DNA of 57,173 bases from Rhodospirillales bacterium (GCA_030744625.1 JASLQF010000051.1:1-57173), one strand, 5' to 3'. Shown: positions 41,544-52,365, numbered from the stretch's first letter. The notes: generated by a model from the sequence alone, not told the origin. Translations and numbers: made by a program.

Positions 41544-42968
41544 ATGATCTCCAGGCGGCAATTTCTGGCTACCGGCGCCGCGACCGCGAGCGCTGCCATG
41601 CTGGCTCCAACGTGGTCTCCGGGGCCTGTGGCGGACGAAAAACGACGCTTTGTTCTCGCCGCCGAACGGGCAAGCTTGGTGCTGCTCGAAAAGCCGGCGC
41701 GGGTGACCCCGGTTTGGGCCTACGGGGGAAGCGTTCCGGGGCCGGAGCTGCGCGTTCGCCGTGGCGAGGCTTTCACGGTGCGGCTGGAAAACAGGCTGTC
41801 GCAGCCCACTTCCGTTCACTGGCACGGCATCCGAATAGACAATGCCATGGATGGTGTGGCGGGATTGACCCAGGACGCGGTGCCACCGGGCGGGACATTC
41901 GATTATTCGTTCTCGGCGCCCGACGCCGGCACCTTCTGGTATCACCCGCACTTTCGCTCCTGGGAACAGTTGGCCCGGGGATTGTACGGCCTGCTGATCG
42001 TCGAGGAGGACGAGCCGCCGGCCGTCGACCGCGATGTGGCGTGGATCGCCGACGACTGGCGGCTCGAAGTCACCGGGCTCATCGACGAGAGAAGCTTCGG
42101 CAGCATGAGGGACGCCTCGCACCAGGGCCGGCTCGGCAACTGGTTGACCGTCAACGGCCTCACCGAACCGCAAATTCCCGTCCGCGCCGGGGAGCGGATC
42201 AGGCTGCGCTGCGTCAACGTCGCCAACGCGCGGGTCATGGCGTTCGACTTCGACCGGCAAAAGCTGCGCCCCTCGATCGTCGCCGTCGATGGCCAGCCTG
42301 TTGCGCCGCGAGAACCCGATCGGCGTGGCCTCGAGTTGGCGCCGGGCCAGCGCACCGACCTCATCGTCGATGTCCTGGAAGCGCCCGGCGGCCGTATTCC
42401 CGTCTACGAGGTTTCGACGCGCGAACGCATAGAGTCGGCCGCCTTCAAGGTTGAGGACGCACCGCCGCTGCGCTCGCGCCCCTTGACCGAGTCGGTCAGC
42501 TTGCCGGCCAATCCGCTGGCCCGCGATTTGCCGCTGGAAGACGCCCAGGCTATCCCCATGCTCATGGAAGGCGGCGCCATGGGCGGGCTCGGCGAGGCCA
42601 GCTACAAGGGCAAGATGCTCGACATCCGATCGCTCGTCGCCGAGGGCAAGGTGTGGTCCTTCAACGGCATCGTCGGAATGCCCGACCAACCGCTGGCCAC
42701 CGTATCCAGGGGCCGGACCGCCGTCATCGACATGATCAACCGGACCGCCTGGCCCCATGCCATGCATTTGCACGGACATCACTTCCGGGTCGTCGAGCGC
42801 GACGGCAAGGCGGTCACGGACGCGCCCTGGCGCGACACCGTGCTGGTGGCGCGCCAGGAAAAGGTGCGCATCGCCTTCATCGCCGACAACCCCGGAAAGT
42901 GGCTGTTTCACTGCCACATGCTGGAGCATCAGGCGGCCGGAATGGTGACCTGGATCGTGGTCGCCTGA
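41544..42968 (+). CDS. Tat-exported multicopper oxidase
   Basis: The 474-residue protein starts with a twin-arginine signal (SRRQFLATGAATASAAM). All four copper motifs are present: HWHG (92-95), WYHPH (132-136), HAMHLHGHHF (405-414) and HCHMLEHQAAGM (456-467), the last giving the type 1 Cys457 and axial Met467. It oxidises a phenol, metal ion or similar donor and reduces O2 to water in the periplasm. The Met-rich CueO insert is not evident, so a copper-efflux role is not supported. It is convergent with the GFA gene, 7 bases apart. Confidence 0.92.
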   Translation: MISRRQFLATGAATASAAMLAPTWSPGPVADEKRRFVLAAERASLVLLEKPARVTPVWAYGGSVPGPELRVRRGEAFTVRLENRLSQPTSVHWHGIRIDNAMDGVAGLTQDAVPPGGTFDYSFSAPDAGTFWYHPHFRSWEQLARGLYGLLIVEEDEPPAVDRDVAWIADDWRLEVTGLIDERSFGSMRDASHQGRLGNWLTVNGLTEPQIPVRAGERIRLRCVNVANARVMAFDFDRQKLRPSIVAVDGQPVAPREPDRRGLELAPGQRTDLIVDVLEAPGGRIPVYEVSTRERIESAAFKVEDAPPLRSRPLTESVSLPANPLARDLPLEDAQAIPMLMEGGAMGGLGEASYKGKMLDIRSLVAEGKVWSFNGIVGMPDQPLATVSRGRTAVIDMINRTAWPHAMHLHGHHFRVVERDGKAVTDAPWRDTVLVARQEKVRIAFIADNPGKWLFHCHMLEHQAAGMVTWIVVA

Positions 42969-42975
42969 CCAAAGC

Positions 42976-43386
42976 CTAAAACGTCTGCTCTTCCACTTTT
43001 CCGATGGAGGCCAAGCCGTCGAGCCAGGGCTGTTCCGAGCGTGTCCAGATTTGTAGCCTCGGGACAAGTGCGGCGCGCTGGCGTATCGTGCCGACGCGCA
43101 TGTTATGGACCTTCGGCCCTTCGCCGAGGGTGGACGAATAAATCGGGCTGCCGCATTCGGGGCAGAAAGACTGCGGGCGTTTGGTTCCGCTATCCGCCGT
43201 CTTGACGTAGATTTTCAGCTCGCCGGTGAGCAGCTTGAAGGTGTCTTCGCGGGTCGGCGCGAAGGTGCGAAACGCCGAACCCGATATGGTCTGGCAGTCG
43301 GTGCAATGGCAGATCATGACCCTTTCAGGGTCGATCTCCGCTTCGTAGGTGATGTAGCCGCAGTGGCAACCTCCGTCGATCTTCAT
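42976..43386 (-). CDS. GFA/CENP-V-type zinc protein
   Basis: This 136-residue protein has the zinc cysteines of the GFA family: GGCHCGYITYE, MICHCTDCQTISGS and SFCPECGSPIYSS. These beta-fold proteins include the glutathione-formaldehyde 'activating' group, whose enzymatic role is disputed. It is a single gene, convergent with the oxidase. AAAGGAG lies upstream of the ATG. Confidence 0.9.
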   Translation of the reverse strand: MKIDGGCHCGYITYEAEIDPERVMICHCTDCQTISGSAFRTFAPTREDTFKLLTGELKIYVKTADSGTKRPQSFCPECGSPIYSSTLGEGPKVHNMRVGTIRQRAALVPRLQIWTRSEQPWLDGLASIGKVEEQTF

Positions 43387-43473
43387 GATCCGGCTCCTTT
43401 CACTCTTAACGCAACGATAAGCCCGTCCTCGTGTCCCGCCGACGTTCGTCCCCTCGCGGCGGGCGGCGGCAAC

Positions 43474-43487
43474 AGTGCGATCGTTTC
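43474..43487. repeat. 14-bp dispersed repeat, copy 1
   Basis: AGTGCGATCGTTTC is identical to 49451-49464; both lie next to gene ends. Confidence 0.5.
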
Positions 43488-43506
43488 GATCCAGGACGAC
43501 GAGACC

Positions 43507-44283
43507 CTAGGTTCGGGCCTTCTTCTTCTTCTTGAAAAAATCGTCCAGGCCGGCTTGCGCGTCGGCCGAGCGCAGGGAGCGGATGGCGAGTTCGATCTCC
43601 AGCCCGAGCCCGGCCTCGAGGGGCGCGTCGCGGCCGCCCCGCACCGCCTCCATGAGGTAGCGCACGGCCTCGGGGGAGCGCTCGGCGATGCGCGCCGCCA
43701 GCTCCAGCGTTCTCGGCATCAGCTCGGCGTCCGGCCACACATGGTTGAGGAGGCCCATGCGCAGGGCCTCCGGGGCCTCGATGGGGTCGCCGGTGAGCAG
43801 GTACTCGTATGCGAGCCCGAGGGGGATCAGGCGCGGCAGGCGTTGGGTGCCCCCGGAGCCTGGAATGTGGTCGTGAACCATTTCGGTCTGGCCGAGCTTG
43901 GCGCTGTCGCCGGCGACGCGGATATGGCAGGCCATGGCCAGTTCCGTGCCGCCGCCGTAGGCATAGCCGTTGATCGCCGCGATGACCGGCTTCACCGAGC
44001 CCTCTATGCGTTCGAGGGTTTGCCGCCAGGCCTCCAGGCTTTCGGCGCCGCCGGCGGCGCCGGGGCCGCGCATCTCGTTCATATCGCCACCCGCCGAGAA
44101 CGCCTTGCCGCCGGCGCCGGTGACGACGATGACGCGGACGCCGTCCTCGCCGCCCAGCCCTTCGATGCATTCGCCGAGAAGGCGCAAGGTGGCCGTGTTG
44201 AGCGCGTTCATGGTTTGCGGGCGGTTGATGGTGAGCACCGCCACGGCGCCTTCGTCGCGCCTCAGAATCGTCTGCCCCGCCAC
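43507..44283 (-). CDS. Enoyl-CoA hydratase/isomerase family protein
   Basis: This 258-residue crotonase-fold protein has FSAGGDMNEM and NGYAYGGGTELAMACH for the oxyanion hole, and the region GDSAKLGQTEMVHDHIPGSG where a catalytic acid (E of QTE) sits. It ends in a lysine-rich tail (FFKKKKKART). I use the GTG at 44283 because GGGAGGGG lies just upstream; a TTG at 44307 is in frame but without a signal. Likely a beta-oxidation-type hydratase of unspecified chain length. Confidence 0.9.
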   Translation of the reverse strand: MAGQTILRRDEGAVAVLTINRPQTMNALNTATLRLLGECIEGLGGEDGVRVIVVTGAGGKAFSAGGDMNEMRGPGAAGGAESLEAWRQTLERIEGSVKPVIAAINGYAYGGGTELAMACHIRVAGDSAKLGQTEMVHDHIPGSGGTQRLPRLIPLGLAYEYLLTGDPIEAPEALRMGLLNHVWPDAELMPRTLELAARIAERSPEAVRYLMEAVRGGRDAPLEAGLGLEIELAIRSLRSADAQAGLDDFFKKKKKART

Positions 44284-44354
44284 CGGCCCCTCCCGAGAGT
44301 GTTTCAAGCCCCTATTCTTACGTGGTTTGCCGATCCAGTGGATATCATTTGTAT

Positions 44355-44369
44355 GATCCAGAACACTAG
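44355..44369. repeat. 15-bp exact repeat, copy 2
   Basis: GATCCAGAACACTAG, as at 36417-36431. Here it overlaps the stop codon of the - strand gene, and an imperfect palindrome (TGGATATCAT and ATGATCCA, around 44338-44359) runs into it. Confidence 0.55.
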
Positions 44370-45925
44370 GCGATCACCGTGACGCCGCCGCGGCGCGGGT
44401 CGCCGGCCCCATCGAAGTGTTTCGTCGCCGGTTCGAAGCGAACCGCATGGACGCCACCGAAGAACATGTTGCGCTCGGCCCATAGTTCGGCGTCCGGGAA
44501 GGCTTGCGCCAGGGCGGCGCTTTCCGCCTCGCCGAAATCGTCCTCGATGCTGAGCAGCCCTTCCTCGAAATGAAGGCGCGGGCTTCCAACCGCTTGGGCC
44601 AGCGGCATGTCGAAGGCGCGCAGGTTGAGCATGACCTGGAGGAGCGCCGTGCGGATGCGGTTGGATCCGCCCGAACCCATGGCCACCATGTCGCCGGCAT
44701 CGCCGACGATCAGGCTCGGCGCCATCATCGAGCTCATGCGCGCGTCTTCAGGCCACTGGTGAAATCCGCCGACATTGATGTCTTCCTCGCCGAGCATGTT
44801 GTTGAGCATGATGCCGGTGCCGGGGACGATGTAGGCCGAGCCCTCGCCGTTGGAGAGCGACAGGCTTGCCGCGTTGCCCCCGGCGTCGATGATGCTGATA
44901 TGGGTGGTGCCCCGGGACGCCGCCGGATGGCCCCGCACTTCCCTGCGGTAGACGGCGAGCAGGTCGGGGTCCAGCAGGGTTTCGGCGGCGTTCGCCGCGT
45001 CATGTTCGTGGAGGCGGCTTTCCAGGCGCGCCTTGTTGGTCATCGCCATGACGTCGGCCAGCCTCTCCACGTAGGCCGCCGATCCGAATCCCAAGGCACG
45101 CGGATTCTCTCCCCTGAGCAGTTCCAGGGCGAAGGCGATGAGTATGCCGCCCGAGGATGGCGGTGGATTGGTGAAAAGGCGCGCGCCCAGCGCCGCGATC
45201 GTCAGCGGGCGGCGACGCTCCACGCCATAGCATGCCAGGTCGTCCATGCTCAGGAGGCCGCCGCCGGTCCGGCAGTCCTCGGCGATGCGCCGCGCCACCT
45301 CGCCCCGGTAGAAGAGGTCCTCGCCCTCCCGTGCCAGCGCCTCGAGGGTGTCGGCGAAAGCGGGCATGCGCAACTCTCCACCCTCGCCCGTCGGCCTGTC
45401 GTTCTCGTCGGCGCCACCGAACAGGGCGCGGCACTCCGCGTTGCTCACGTAAATCCTTCCCACGACCCCGAGGATGTAGGCCTGAAGGCGGTTGATGGGG
45501 ACGCCGCGGCGGGCCAGGGACACAGCCGGTTCGACGATGCGGGACATGGGCATGGAGGCGAGTGCCCGGTGCGCCTCGAAGAGCCCCTTGACGGCGCCTG
45601 GCGTCGCCATCGATCCCATGCCGATATGAAACTCCTGGGTGGCGGTTCCGAAATCGGCGAGGACGGGAAAGAACTCGACCTCCGCCTCGGCGCGTTGGCG
45701 CTTCGGGGTGTGGGTGAAAAAGTCGAAAACATCGATTTCGCCAGCGCCGCGGCGGGCCAGGAGAAAGCCGCCGCCGCCGAGGGAAGCGAGGACCGGTTCG
45801 GCAACGCACGCCACGCACATGGCGGCGAGCGCCGCGTCGAAGGCGTTGCCTCCTTCCTCCAGGATGGCGCCGGCGGCACGGGCGGTTTCGGGATGGCCGG
45901 CGGCAATCGCGCCTTTCGTTTTCAT
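44366..45925 (-). CDS. ggt: Gamma-glutamyltransferase family protein (second copy)
   Basis: The 519-residue precursor has AAGHPETARAAGAILEEGGN and LGGGGFLLAR at the N-terminus, the autocleavage threonine T340 in RGTTHISIIDAGG and the glutathione-site segment GSGGSNRIRTALLQV. The TTH motif is the classical one, unlike the first copy at 38009, so the two belong to different branches. No signal peptide is evident. I chose the ATG at 45925 over the GTG at 45952, which has no ribosome site. Confidence 0.9.
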   Translation of the reverse strand: MKTKGAIAAGHPETARAAGAILEEGGNAFDAALAAMCVACVAEPVLASLGGGGFLLARRGAGEIDVFDFFTHTPKRQRAEAEVEFFPVLADFGTATQEFHIGMGSMATPGAVKGLFEAHRALASMPMSRIVEPAVSLARRGVPINRLQAYILGVVGRIYVSNAECRALFGGADENDRPTGEGGELRMPAFADTLEALAREGEDLFYRGEVARRIAEDCRTGGGLLSMDDLACYGVERRRPLTIAALGARLFTNPPPSSGGILIAFALELLRGENPRALGFGSAAYVERLADVMAMTNKARLESRLHEHDAANAAETLLDPDLLAVYRREVRGHPAASRGTTHISIIDAGGNAASLSLSNGEGSAYIVPGTGIMLNNMLGEEDINVGGFHQWPEDARMSSMMAPSLIVGDAGDMVAMGSGGSNRIRTALLQVMLNLRAFDMPLAQAVGSPRLHFEEGLLSIEDDFGEAESAALAQAFPDAELWAERNMFFGGVHAVRFEPATKHFDGAGDPRRGGVTVIA

Positions 45926-46152
45926 GGCTTCACGCGGATTTGAGGTGGACACGCGACGGACGAGCTACCGGCTTGGCTCGGCTTCGACCGAGGATGGTGG
46001 GTAGCGGCTCACCCCCGTCCCTGTCAATCGGCTTGGGCACGGCGGGCGCCCCTTTGTTGACATTCGGGCCTGGAATAACCATCCTTTTCACAAGGGTGCC
46101 GGCGCCGCTACACCGGATTTCCACATGTGCGTGCTGTAACCGCGAGGCGGTG

Positions 46153-46761
46153 ATGATGCGGATAGTCGGCGTACTCCTGATCGCCATGGGCTTCCTTGGT
46201 GCAGGTGGGCTGTTTCCCGCCGCCGCCCAGCAGGGTTTGCTCAATACCGTGGCCTACGGGAAGATCGCGCCGGGGACACCGATTGCCGTACGCCCCCTCG
46301 ACAACTCCGACCAGAACCTGGCCGTGCAGAAGCACTTCGAGCGGCAGCTCAAGGCCAAAGGCTATGCGGTCTCCGATGACGCTAACCTGGTGCTCAGTTT
46401 CGAGACCCGGGACGTGGTCGGGGCATGGTCGGATGGCGGGGTGCGCACGGTGATCGAACTCAAGAACAACCGGCACCGTACCGGACAGGATCCGCCGCAA
46501 ATCAACCTCAACATTTACAACAGCAGCCGGGGCGGCCTGCTTAACAAGGGGCAGGGCGGCGGCACGTCGATCGTGACGCCGAGCCAGTACCGGCTCGACG
46601 CCGTCATCGACAACCGCTCCAACGGCGAACGCGTATGGCAGGCCTGGGCCACGGCGGAAATCCGTGGCGCTGGAACCGGCGCCCTCAGCCAGGCGATGGT
46701 GCCGGCGTTGGTCGACAACCTGGGAAGCACGGTCAAGAACCAGCCCTTCTCGGCACGCTGA
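46153..46761 (+). CDS. Exported DUF4136-like protein
   Basis: This 202-residue protein has a Sec signal (MMRIVGVLLIAMGFLGAGGL, then AAAQQ) without a clear lipobox. The mature part has IAVRPLDNSDQNLAVQKHFE, LVLSFETRDVVG and RLDAVIDNRSNGERVWQAWA, a pattern like the DUF4136/periplasmic alpha-beta domains. The function is unknown. It lies 163 bases upstream of hisZ and is probably a separate transcript. Confidence 0.75.
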   Translation: MMRIVGVLLIAMGFLGAGGLFPAAAQQGLLNTVAYGKIAPGTPIAVRPLDNSDQNLAVQKHFERQLKAKGYAVSDDANLVLSFETRDVVGAWSDGGVRTVIELKNNRHRTGQDPPQINLNIYNSSRGGLLNKGQGGGTSIVTPSQYRLDAVIDNRSNGERVWQAWATAEIRGAGTGALSQAMVPALVDNLGSTVKNQPFSAR

Positions 46762-46924
46762 AGGCATATTCGGAAATCCCCCGACGGGAAGCGGCGCTCA
46801 TTTCCGATTGCCGTTTGCCGAGAATCCGGGTACTAACCGTGACGGAACTGGAGCGGGGTCGTGGCGGTCTGCCGTGGCCCCGCTCGACGTTCGGCCTCGT
46901 CATTTTCACGAGCGGCCCGAGATA

Positions 46925-48148
46925 ATGAGCGATGATTCCGACGTGGCCCTGTTGCCGACCGGTCTGAGCGACCGGCTGCCTCCCGACGCCGAATTCGAGG
47001 TGCGGACGGTCGAACGGTTGTTGGCGTCGTTCGCGCAGCACGGCTACGAGCGGGTCAAGCCTCCCCTCATCGAATTCGAGGAAAGCCTGTTGTCCGGAAA
47101 CGGAGCGGCCATGTCGGCAAGCACCTTTCGCCTTATGGACCCGATTTCCCAACGCATGATGGCCCTGCGGCCGGACCTGACCCTGCAGGTGGCACGAATC
47201 GCCGCGACCCGGCTTCGCAATGCCCCGCGTCCGCTGAGGTTGAGCTACGCCGGCCAGGTTTTGCGGGTCAAGGGCACCCAACTGAGGCCTGAGCGGCAGT
47301 TCGGCCAAGTCGGTGTCGAGCTCGTCGGTTCGTCGTCGCCCGATGCCGACGCCGAAGTCATCCTCATGGGAATCGAGGCGTTGGCCGACATCGGCGTCGA
47401 AAACCTCTCGGTCGACCTCGGCCTGCCGACGTTGGTTCCCGCGGTTTCCGCGCAACTCGGCCTCGACGACTCGGCCTCGGCCCGGCTGCGCGACGCGCTC
47501 GACCGCAAGGACGCGGCGGCCGTTGGCGCCATGGGCCGGCAGCTCGGCAAGGACGCGGCCGCCATGCTGGTCGCCATGCTGGATGCGGCCGGACCGGCGG
47601 AGAAGGCGCTGCAGCGCCTCGAGCGGCTCGACTTGCCGGCGGAGGCCGCCGGCGAGCGCGACATCCTGGCCCAGGTGACGGACTTGGTGCGCGCCGGCGC
47701 GCCCCAATTGAAGCTGACCATCGACCCGGTGGAAAATCGTGGCTTCGAATACCATACCGGCGTCACCTTCACGTTCTTCGCCCTCGACGTGAGGGGGGAG
47801 CTCGGATGCGGCGGACGCTACGCGGCAGGCAACGGCGGCGCCGCACAGGAACCGGCGACGGGATTGAGCCTGTTCATGGATTCGGTGTCGCGTTCGCTCC
47901 CGACGCCGCCACCGGCCCGGCGCATTTACCTGCCCGCCGGCACCCCGGCAAAAGAGGGAAGCAGGTTGCACGGCGAGGGCTGGGTCACCGTCGCCGGCCT
48001 GGGCCATGCAACAGGTGCAACAAGTGCCACAGATGCCACAGATGCCACAGATGCCGCAGATGCCGTCGCCGAGGCGGCGCGCATGCGCTGCGGTCATGCG
48101 TTCGTGGACGGAACGATCCGGGAAGCGGCCCCGGACAAGGCGGATTGA
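46925..48148 (+). CDS. hisZ: ATP phosphoribosyltransferase regulatory subunit HisZ
   Basis: This 407-residue HisRS-like protein has the class II synthetase core without the anticodon-binding domain: FRLMDPISQRMMALRPDLTL, RLSYAGQVLRV, PERQFGQVGVELVG and GGRYAAGN. HisZ is needed with the short form of HisG for the first step of histidine synthesis, so a short hisG is predicted elsewhere in the genome. The ATG at 46925 follows GAGCGGCCCGAGA. Near the C-terminus a 9-bp tandem repeat adds TDA units. It is 6 bases upstream of purA. Confidence 0.92.
   Translation: MSDDSDVALLPTGLSDRLPPDAEFEVRTVERLLASFAQHGYERVKPPLIEFEESLLSGNGAAMSASTFRLMDPISQRMMALRPDLTLQVARIAATRLRNAPRPLRLSYAGQVLRVKGTQLRPERQFGQVGVELVGSSSPDADAEVILMGIEALADIGVENLSVDLGLPTLVPAVSAQLGLDDSASARLRDALDRKDAAAVGAMGRQLGKDAAAMLVAMLDAAGPAEKALQRLERLDLPAEAAGERDILAQVTDLVRAGAPQLKLTIDPVENRGFEYHTGVTFTFFALDVRGELGCGGRYAAGNGGAAQEPATGLSLFMDSVSRSLPTPPPARRIYLPAGTPAKEGSRLHGEGWVTVAGLGHATGATSATDATDATDAADAVAEAARMRCGHAFVDGTIREAAPDKAD
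48008..48066 (+). repeat. 9-bp tandem repeat in hisZ
   Basis: About 6.5 degenerate copies of a 9-bp unit (core GCCACAGAT) encode A-T-D triplets near the HisZ C-terminus. The frame is preserved by the unit length. Confidence 0.85.
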
Positions 48149-49450
<1,302 letters not shown>

Positions 49451-49464
49451 AGTGCGATCGTTTC
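49451..49464. repeat. 14-bp dispersed repeat, copy 2
   Basis: AGTGCGATCGTTTC immediately after the purA stop, identical to 43474-43487. Confidence 0.5.
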
Positions 49465-49570
49465 AAATTGGTTCGGGCGGTTCGGTCGCCCCGGGGCCAT
49501 CGTCACCCCTTATCGTTCCCCCAAACTTGGTCTAACATGAAAGCCGGCGTGACATGGTGGAGATAGCTCG

Positions 49571-50113
49571 GTGGAAGCGCTGGTCAGGGAAGGCCGCGTG
49601 TCCGACGCGGCGGGTGTTGCCCGTGTCGAGGTCGAGGCTTGGCGTGACACTTATCCGACACTGCTTCCGGAAGACTATCTGATCAGGCGCCTTGATGTCG
49701 GGCGCGGCGCCGCCATTTGGCGCCGACGTCTCAAGGGGCGCTCCAGGAATATCCTCGTCGCCGCACCGCCGGACACCGCGGACCAAATTGCCGGGTACGC
49801 CACCTGGGGACGTTGCCGCCTCGGCTTGTCGTCTGCGGGCGGCGAGCTCTACGAGCTCTATCTCATGCCCGGCCACCAGGAGCGGGGTGTGGGCCGCCGC
49901 CTGTGCGCCACCGTTGCCGAACGCCTGCTCGAATCCGGTCTTTCGTCGATGAGCGTCGAGGTCCTGGAGGGCAATCCGGCCCGCTTTTTCTACGAGGCCC
50001 TGGGCGCCCGCTTGGCGGCGCGCACGCGTCCTCGGTTCGCCGGAGAGGATCTTCCCGCCCTCGTATACATGTGGGACGACCTGCCGTGGCTGGCCGGCCA
50101 AGATGCGGGGTGA
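49571..50113 (+). CDS. GNAT-family N-acetyltransferase
   Basis: This 180-residue protein has the GNAT fold: VEVEAWRDTYPTLLPEDYL at the N-terminus, ELYELYLMPGHQERGVGRRL (motif A, with the acetyl-CoA pyrophosphate loop Q/RxxGxG/A) and VLEGNPARFFYEALGARL (motif B). It transfers an acetyl group to an unknown amine. The start is GTG at 49571, with GGAG 8 bases upstream. Single gene between purA and the kinase-like gene. Confidence 0.88.
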   Translation: MEALVREGRVSDAAGVARVEVEAWRDTYPTLLPEDYLIRRLDVGRGAAIWRRRLKGRSRNILVAAPPDTADQIAGYATWGRCRLGLSSAGGELYELYLMPGHQERGVGRRLCATVAERLLESGLSSMSVEVLEGNPARFFYEALGARLAARTRPRFAGEDLPALVYMWDDLPWLAGQDAG

Positions 50114-50289
50114 GTGGAGCTCGGCGTCCCTCGACCGCCGTTTCCGGTGCCGCCGGCACGTGAGCGGCGGTCGGCCGTCGGCAAGCACGGGCATGTAGTG
50201 AAGTCTTTAATTGTTTTGAAATGCATTGGTGACTAATCTTCGGACGACGACGGTGGAGCGCTAACCCCGAACAAAGGGAACCGGCGACA

Positions 50290-52347
50290 ATGGCATTGGC
50301 GCCCCAGGAGCCGCGATCCGGCGCCCAAGGCTCGGGCTCGGGCCAGCAGGCTCGCAGCGGCCCCGTTATTCTCGATGATCGCTTTCGGTTCGATACCGAT
50401 ACTCCCTTGATCGGCCTCGACACTCCGTCCGCCAAGGCCTACGAGGTGGAAGACCTGAGCGACTCGACGCGCAAGCTGTTCGCCCTCATCTGCACTCCTG
50501 GCCTGCCCCTCCGGACCAATACCATGGCCATCCTCCGCGGTTCGTCCGCCGAGGGCATATTGCCCCTCGTCGAATGGTCAGCCATTCACTGGCCCCCCCT
50601 CAAAAGACACTGCATGGCGGTGATCTACGAGCGCCCCCTGGGCGGCAAGTTCGCCGAATCCTATACCTCCATCGACGCCAAAATGAGCGAGACGGTCCTG
50701 TTGGAGCAGGTCCTCAAGCCCTTGCTCAATGCCCTCGAGCGGTTCGACTCCCGCTCCATCGCCCACCGGGCCATTCGGCCCAACAACCTGCTTTATAGGG
50801 ACGCCGAGAAGAAGAACCTGGTGTTGGGCGATTGCTTGACCACGCCGCCAGGCTTCGACCAGCCGACCGTGTTCGAGACCATCGAACGCAGCATGGCGTC
50901 GCCGGGCGGGCGCGGCGAGGGCGGCCTCGCCGAGGACATCTACGCGCTCGGCGTCACCATTGCGTGCATGATGGCCGGGCACAACCCGATTGGCGATTTG
51001 ACCGATGACCAGCTGATCGACGCCAAGATAATAAACGGAAGTTATGCGGTTTTGTGCGGCAAGGAGCGTATTCCGCCAAGCGTCGACGATCTCCTGCGCG
51101 GCATGCTGAACGACGACCCGAGCGAGCGCTGGGGCCTGGAAGAGTTGAATAAGTGGGTAACGAGCAGACAGGTCCCCACCTCCCAAAAGAAACCTCAGCG
51201 CAATGTGAAAGCCAGCGTCACGTTCGACGCCAGGGAGTACGCGAATGTGCGGACCTTGGCGCGGGCGTTCAGCCGAAACCCGGACGAGGCGACCAAGGTG
51301 ATCACGGATGGGCGGCTCGAATTGTGGCTACGGCGCGACTTCCAGGAAACCGAGTTGGCCGACGCGGTTACCACCTCGGTCGAGGTGGCGAAGGGTCAAG
51401 GGCCCGCCAAAGAGGGGGCCGACGACTTCCTGGTAAGCAAAATATGCATCTTTCTGGATAAGGCGGCACCTATCCGCTACAGGGGCTTTTCGTTCATGCC
51501 GGAAGCGTATGGTCCGGCGCTGGCGGCCGAGCTCCTGCGCCAGGGCGATCCACGGATAGCGGTGGAAGCGGTATTGAGGGACATCCCGAGCCTGTGGTTC
51601 GCAGCGCAAGACGAATTCGTGCCCTCCCATCCCGGTGTCGAGAAGAATATCGGGCGGATACGCGGCTTCCTGCAACGCAGCGACATTGGATACGGCATCG
51701 AGCGCTGCCTGTATGAGTTCAACCCGAGCCTGCCGTGCCAGAGCTCGCTTCTCGTCGACGAATACGTGGCCACCGTCGGGGACTTGCTGCCGGCGCTCAA
51801 CAGGGCTTCTAAAAACCAGGATACGAAATCCAGGCCCATGGACCGGCAAATCGCCGCCTTCATCGCGGCCCGCTTCAACCAGGACATCGGGCCGCATCTC
51901 ACGGCGCTGGCCGAACGCGACAAGGAAAGGTCGGCCATCGGAATGTTGTCACTTCTCGCCCTTCTCCAGTGGCGTTTGGAAGAGGCCCCTCTGCAAGGGC
52001 TGTCAGCCTGGGTAGGGCGTCATCTGGGTCCGGCCATCAGCAGCTATCACAGCCGCACCACCCGCCGCGAACTCGAACGAGAGGCCCCCCGGATGGTTCG
52101 CGACGGCAGCCTGCCGGATTTGTTCGACCTCATCGAAAATGCCCAAAAACGGAAAAACGACGAGGACGGTTATGCCGACGCCATAGCCGAGCATTCTGAC
52201 CTCGGGGAAGAGATCGACGATATCGAAAACAACGAGGACTCGCGGATCGAATCGGCGACGCTGGCGGGCCAGCAGACGGCGTCCATGTCTTCCCTGGTCT
52301 TCGCCATGATCATCGTTACCATCCTCTTTCTAAACTACAGCTGGTAA
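50290..52347 (+). CDS. Predicted tail-anchored pseudokinase
   Basis: This 685-residue protein has a protein-kinase-like N-terminal part. The catalytic loop reads HRAIRPNN (159-166) where HRDLKPxN is expected: the catalytic Asp is Ala and the Lys is Arg. The DFG position is D181-C182-L183. I see no Gly-rich loop or clear VAIK lysine. AEDIYALGVTIACMMAGHNP keeps the F-helix Asp context. Residues of about 300-640 are an unfamiliar helical region, and the C-terminus is one membrane helix (SLVFAMIIVTILFLNYSW), so the protein is likely tail-anchored and cytosolic. It lies 18 bases upstream of a small membrane protein gene. Known sibling families were not checked. Confidence 0.75.
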   Translation: MALAPQEPRSGAQGSGSGQQARSGPVILDDRFRFDTDTPLIGLDTPSAKAYEVEDLSDSTRKLFALICTPGLPLRTNTMAILRGSSAEGILPLVEWSAIHWPPLKRHCMAVIYERPLGGKFAESYTSIDAKMSETVLLEQVLKPLLNALERFDSRSIAHRAIRPNNLLYRDAEKKNLVLGDCLTTPPGFDQPTVFETIERSMASPGGRGEGGLAEDIYALGVTIACMMAGHNPIGDLTDDQLIDAKIINGSYAVLCGKERIPPSVDDLLRGMLNDDPSERWGLEELNKWVTSRQVPTSQKKPQRNVKASVTFDAREYANVRTLARAFSRNPDEATKVITDGRLELWLRRDFQETELADAVTTSVEVAKGQGPAKEGADDFLVSKICIFLDKAAPIRYRGFSFMPEAYGPALAAELLRQGDPRIAVEAVLRDIPSLWFAAQDEFVPSHPGVEKNIGRIRGFLQRSDIGYGIERCLYEFNPSLPCQSSLLVDEYVATVGDLLPALNRASKNQDTKSRPMDRQIAAFIAARFNQDIGPHLTALAERDKERSAIGMLSLLALLQWRLEEAPLQGLSAWVGRHLGPAISSYHSRTTRRELEREAPRMVRDGSLPDLFDLIENAQKRKNDEDGYADAIAEHSDLGEEIDDIENNEDSRIESATLAGQQTASMSSLVFAMIIVTILFLNYSW

Positions 52348-52365
52348 CAGGAGAGAATCGAAGAA

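Noticed and set aside
41544..42968. Copper-resistance oxidase CueO
   Set aside because: No Met-rich insert is evident and there are no copper efflux genes beside it.
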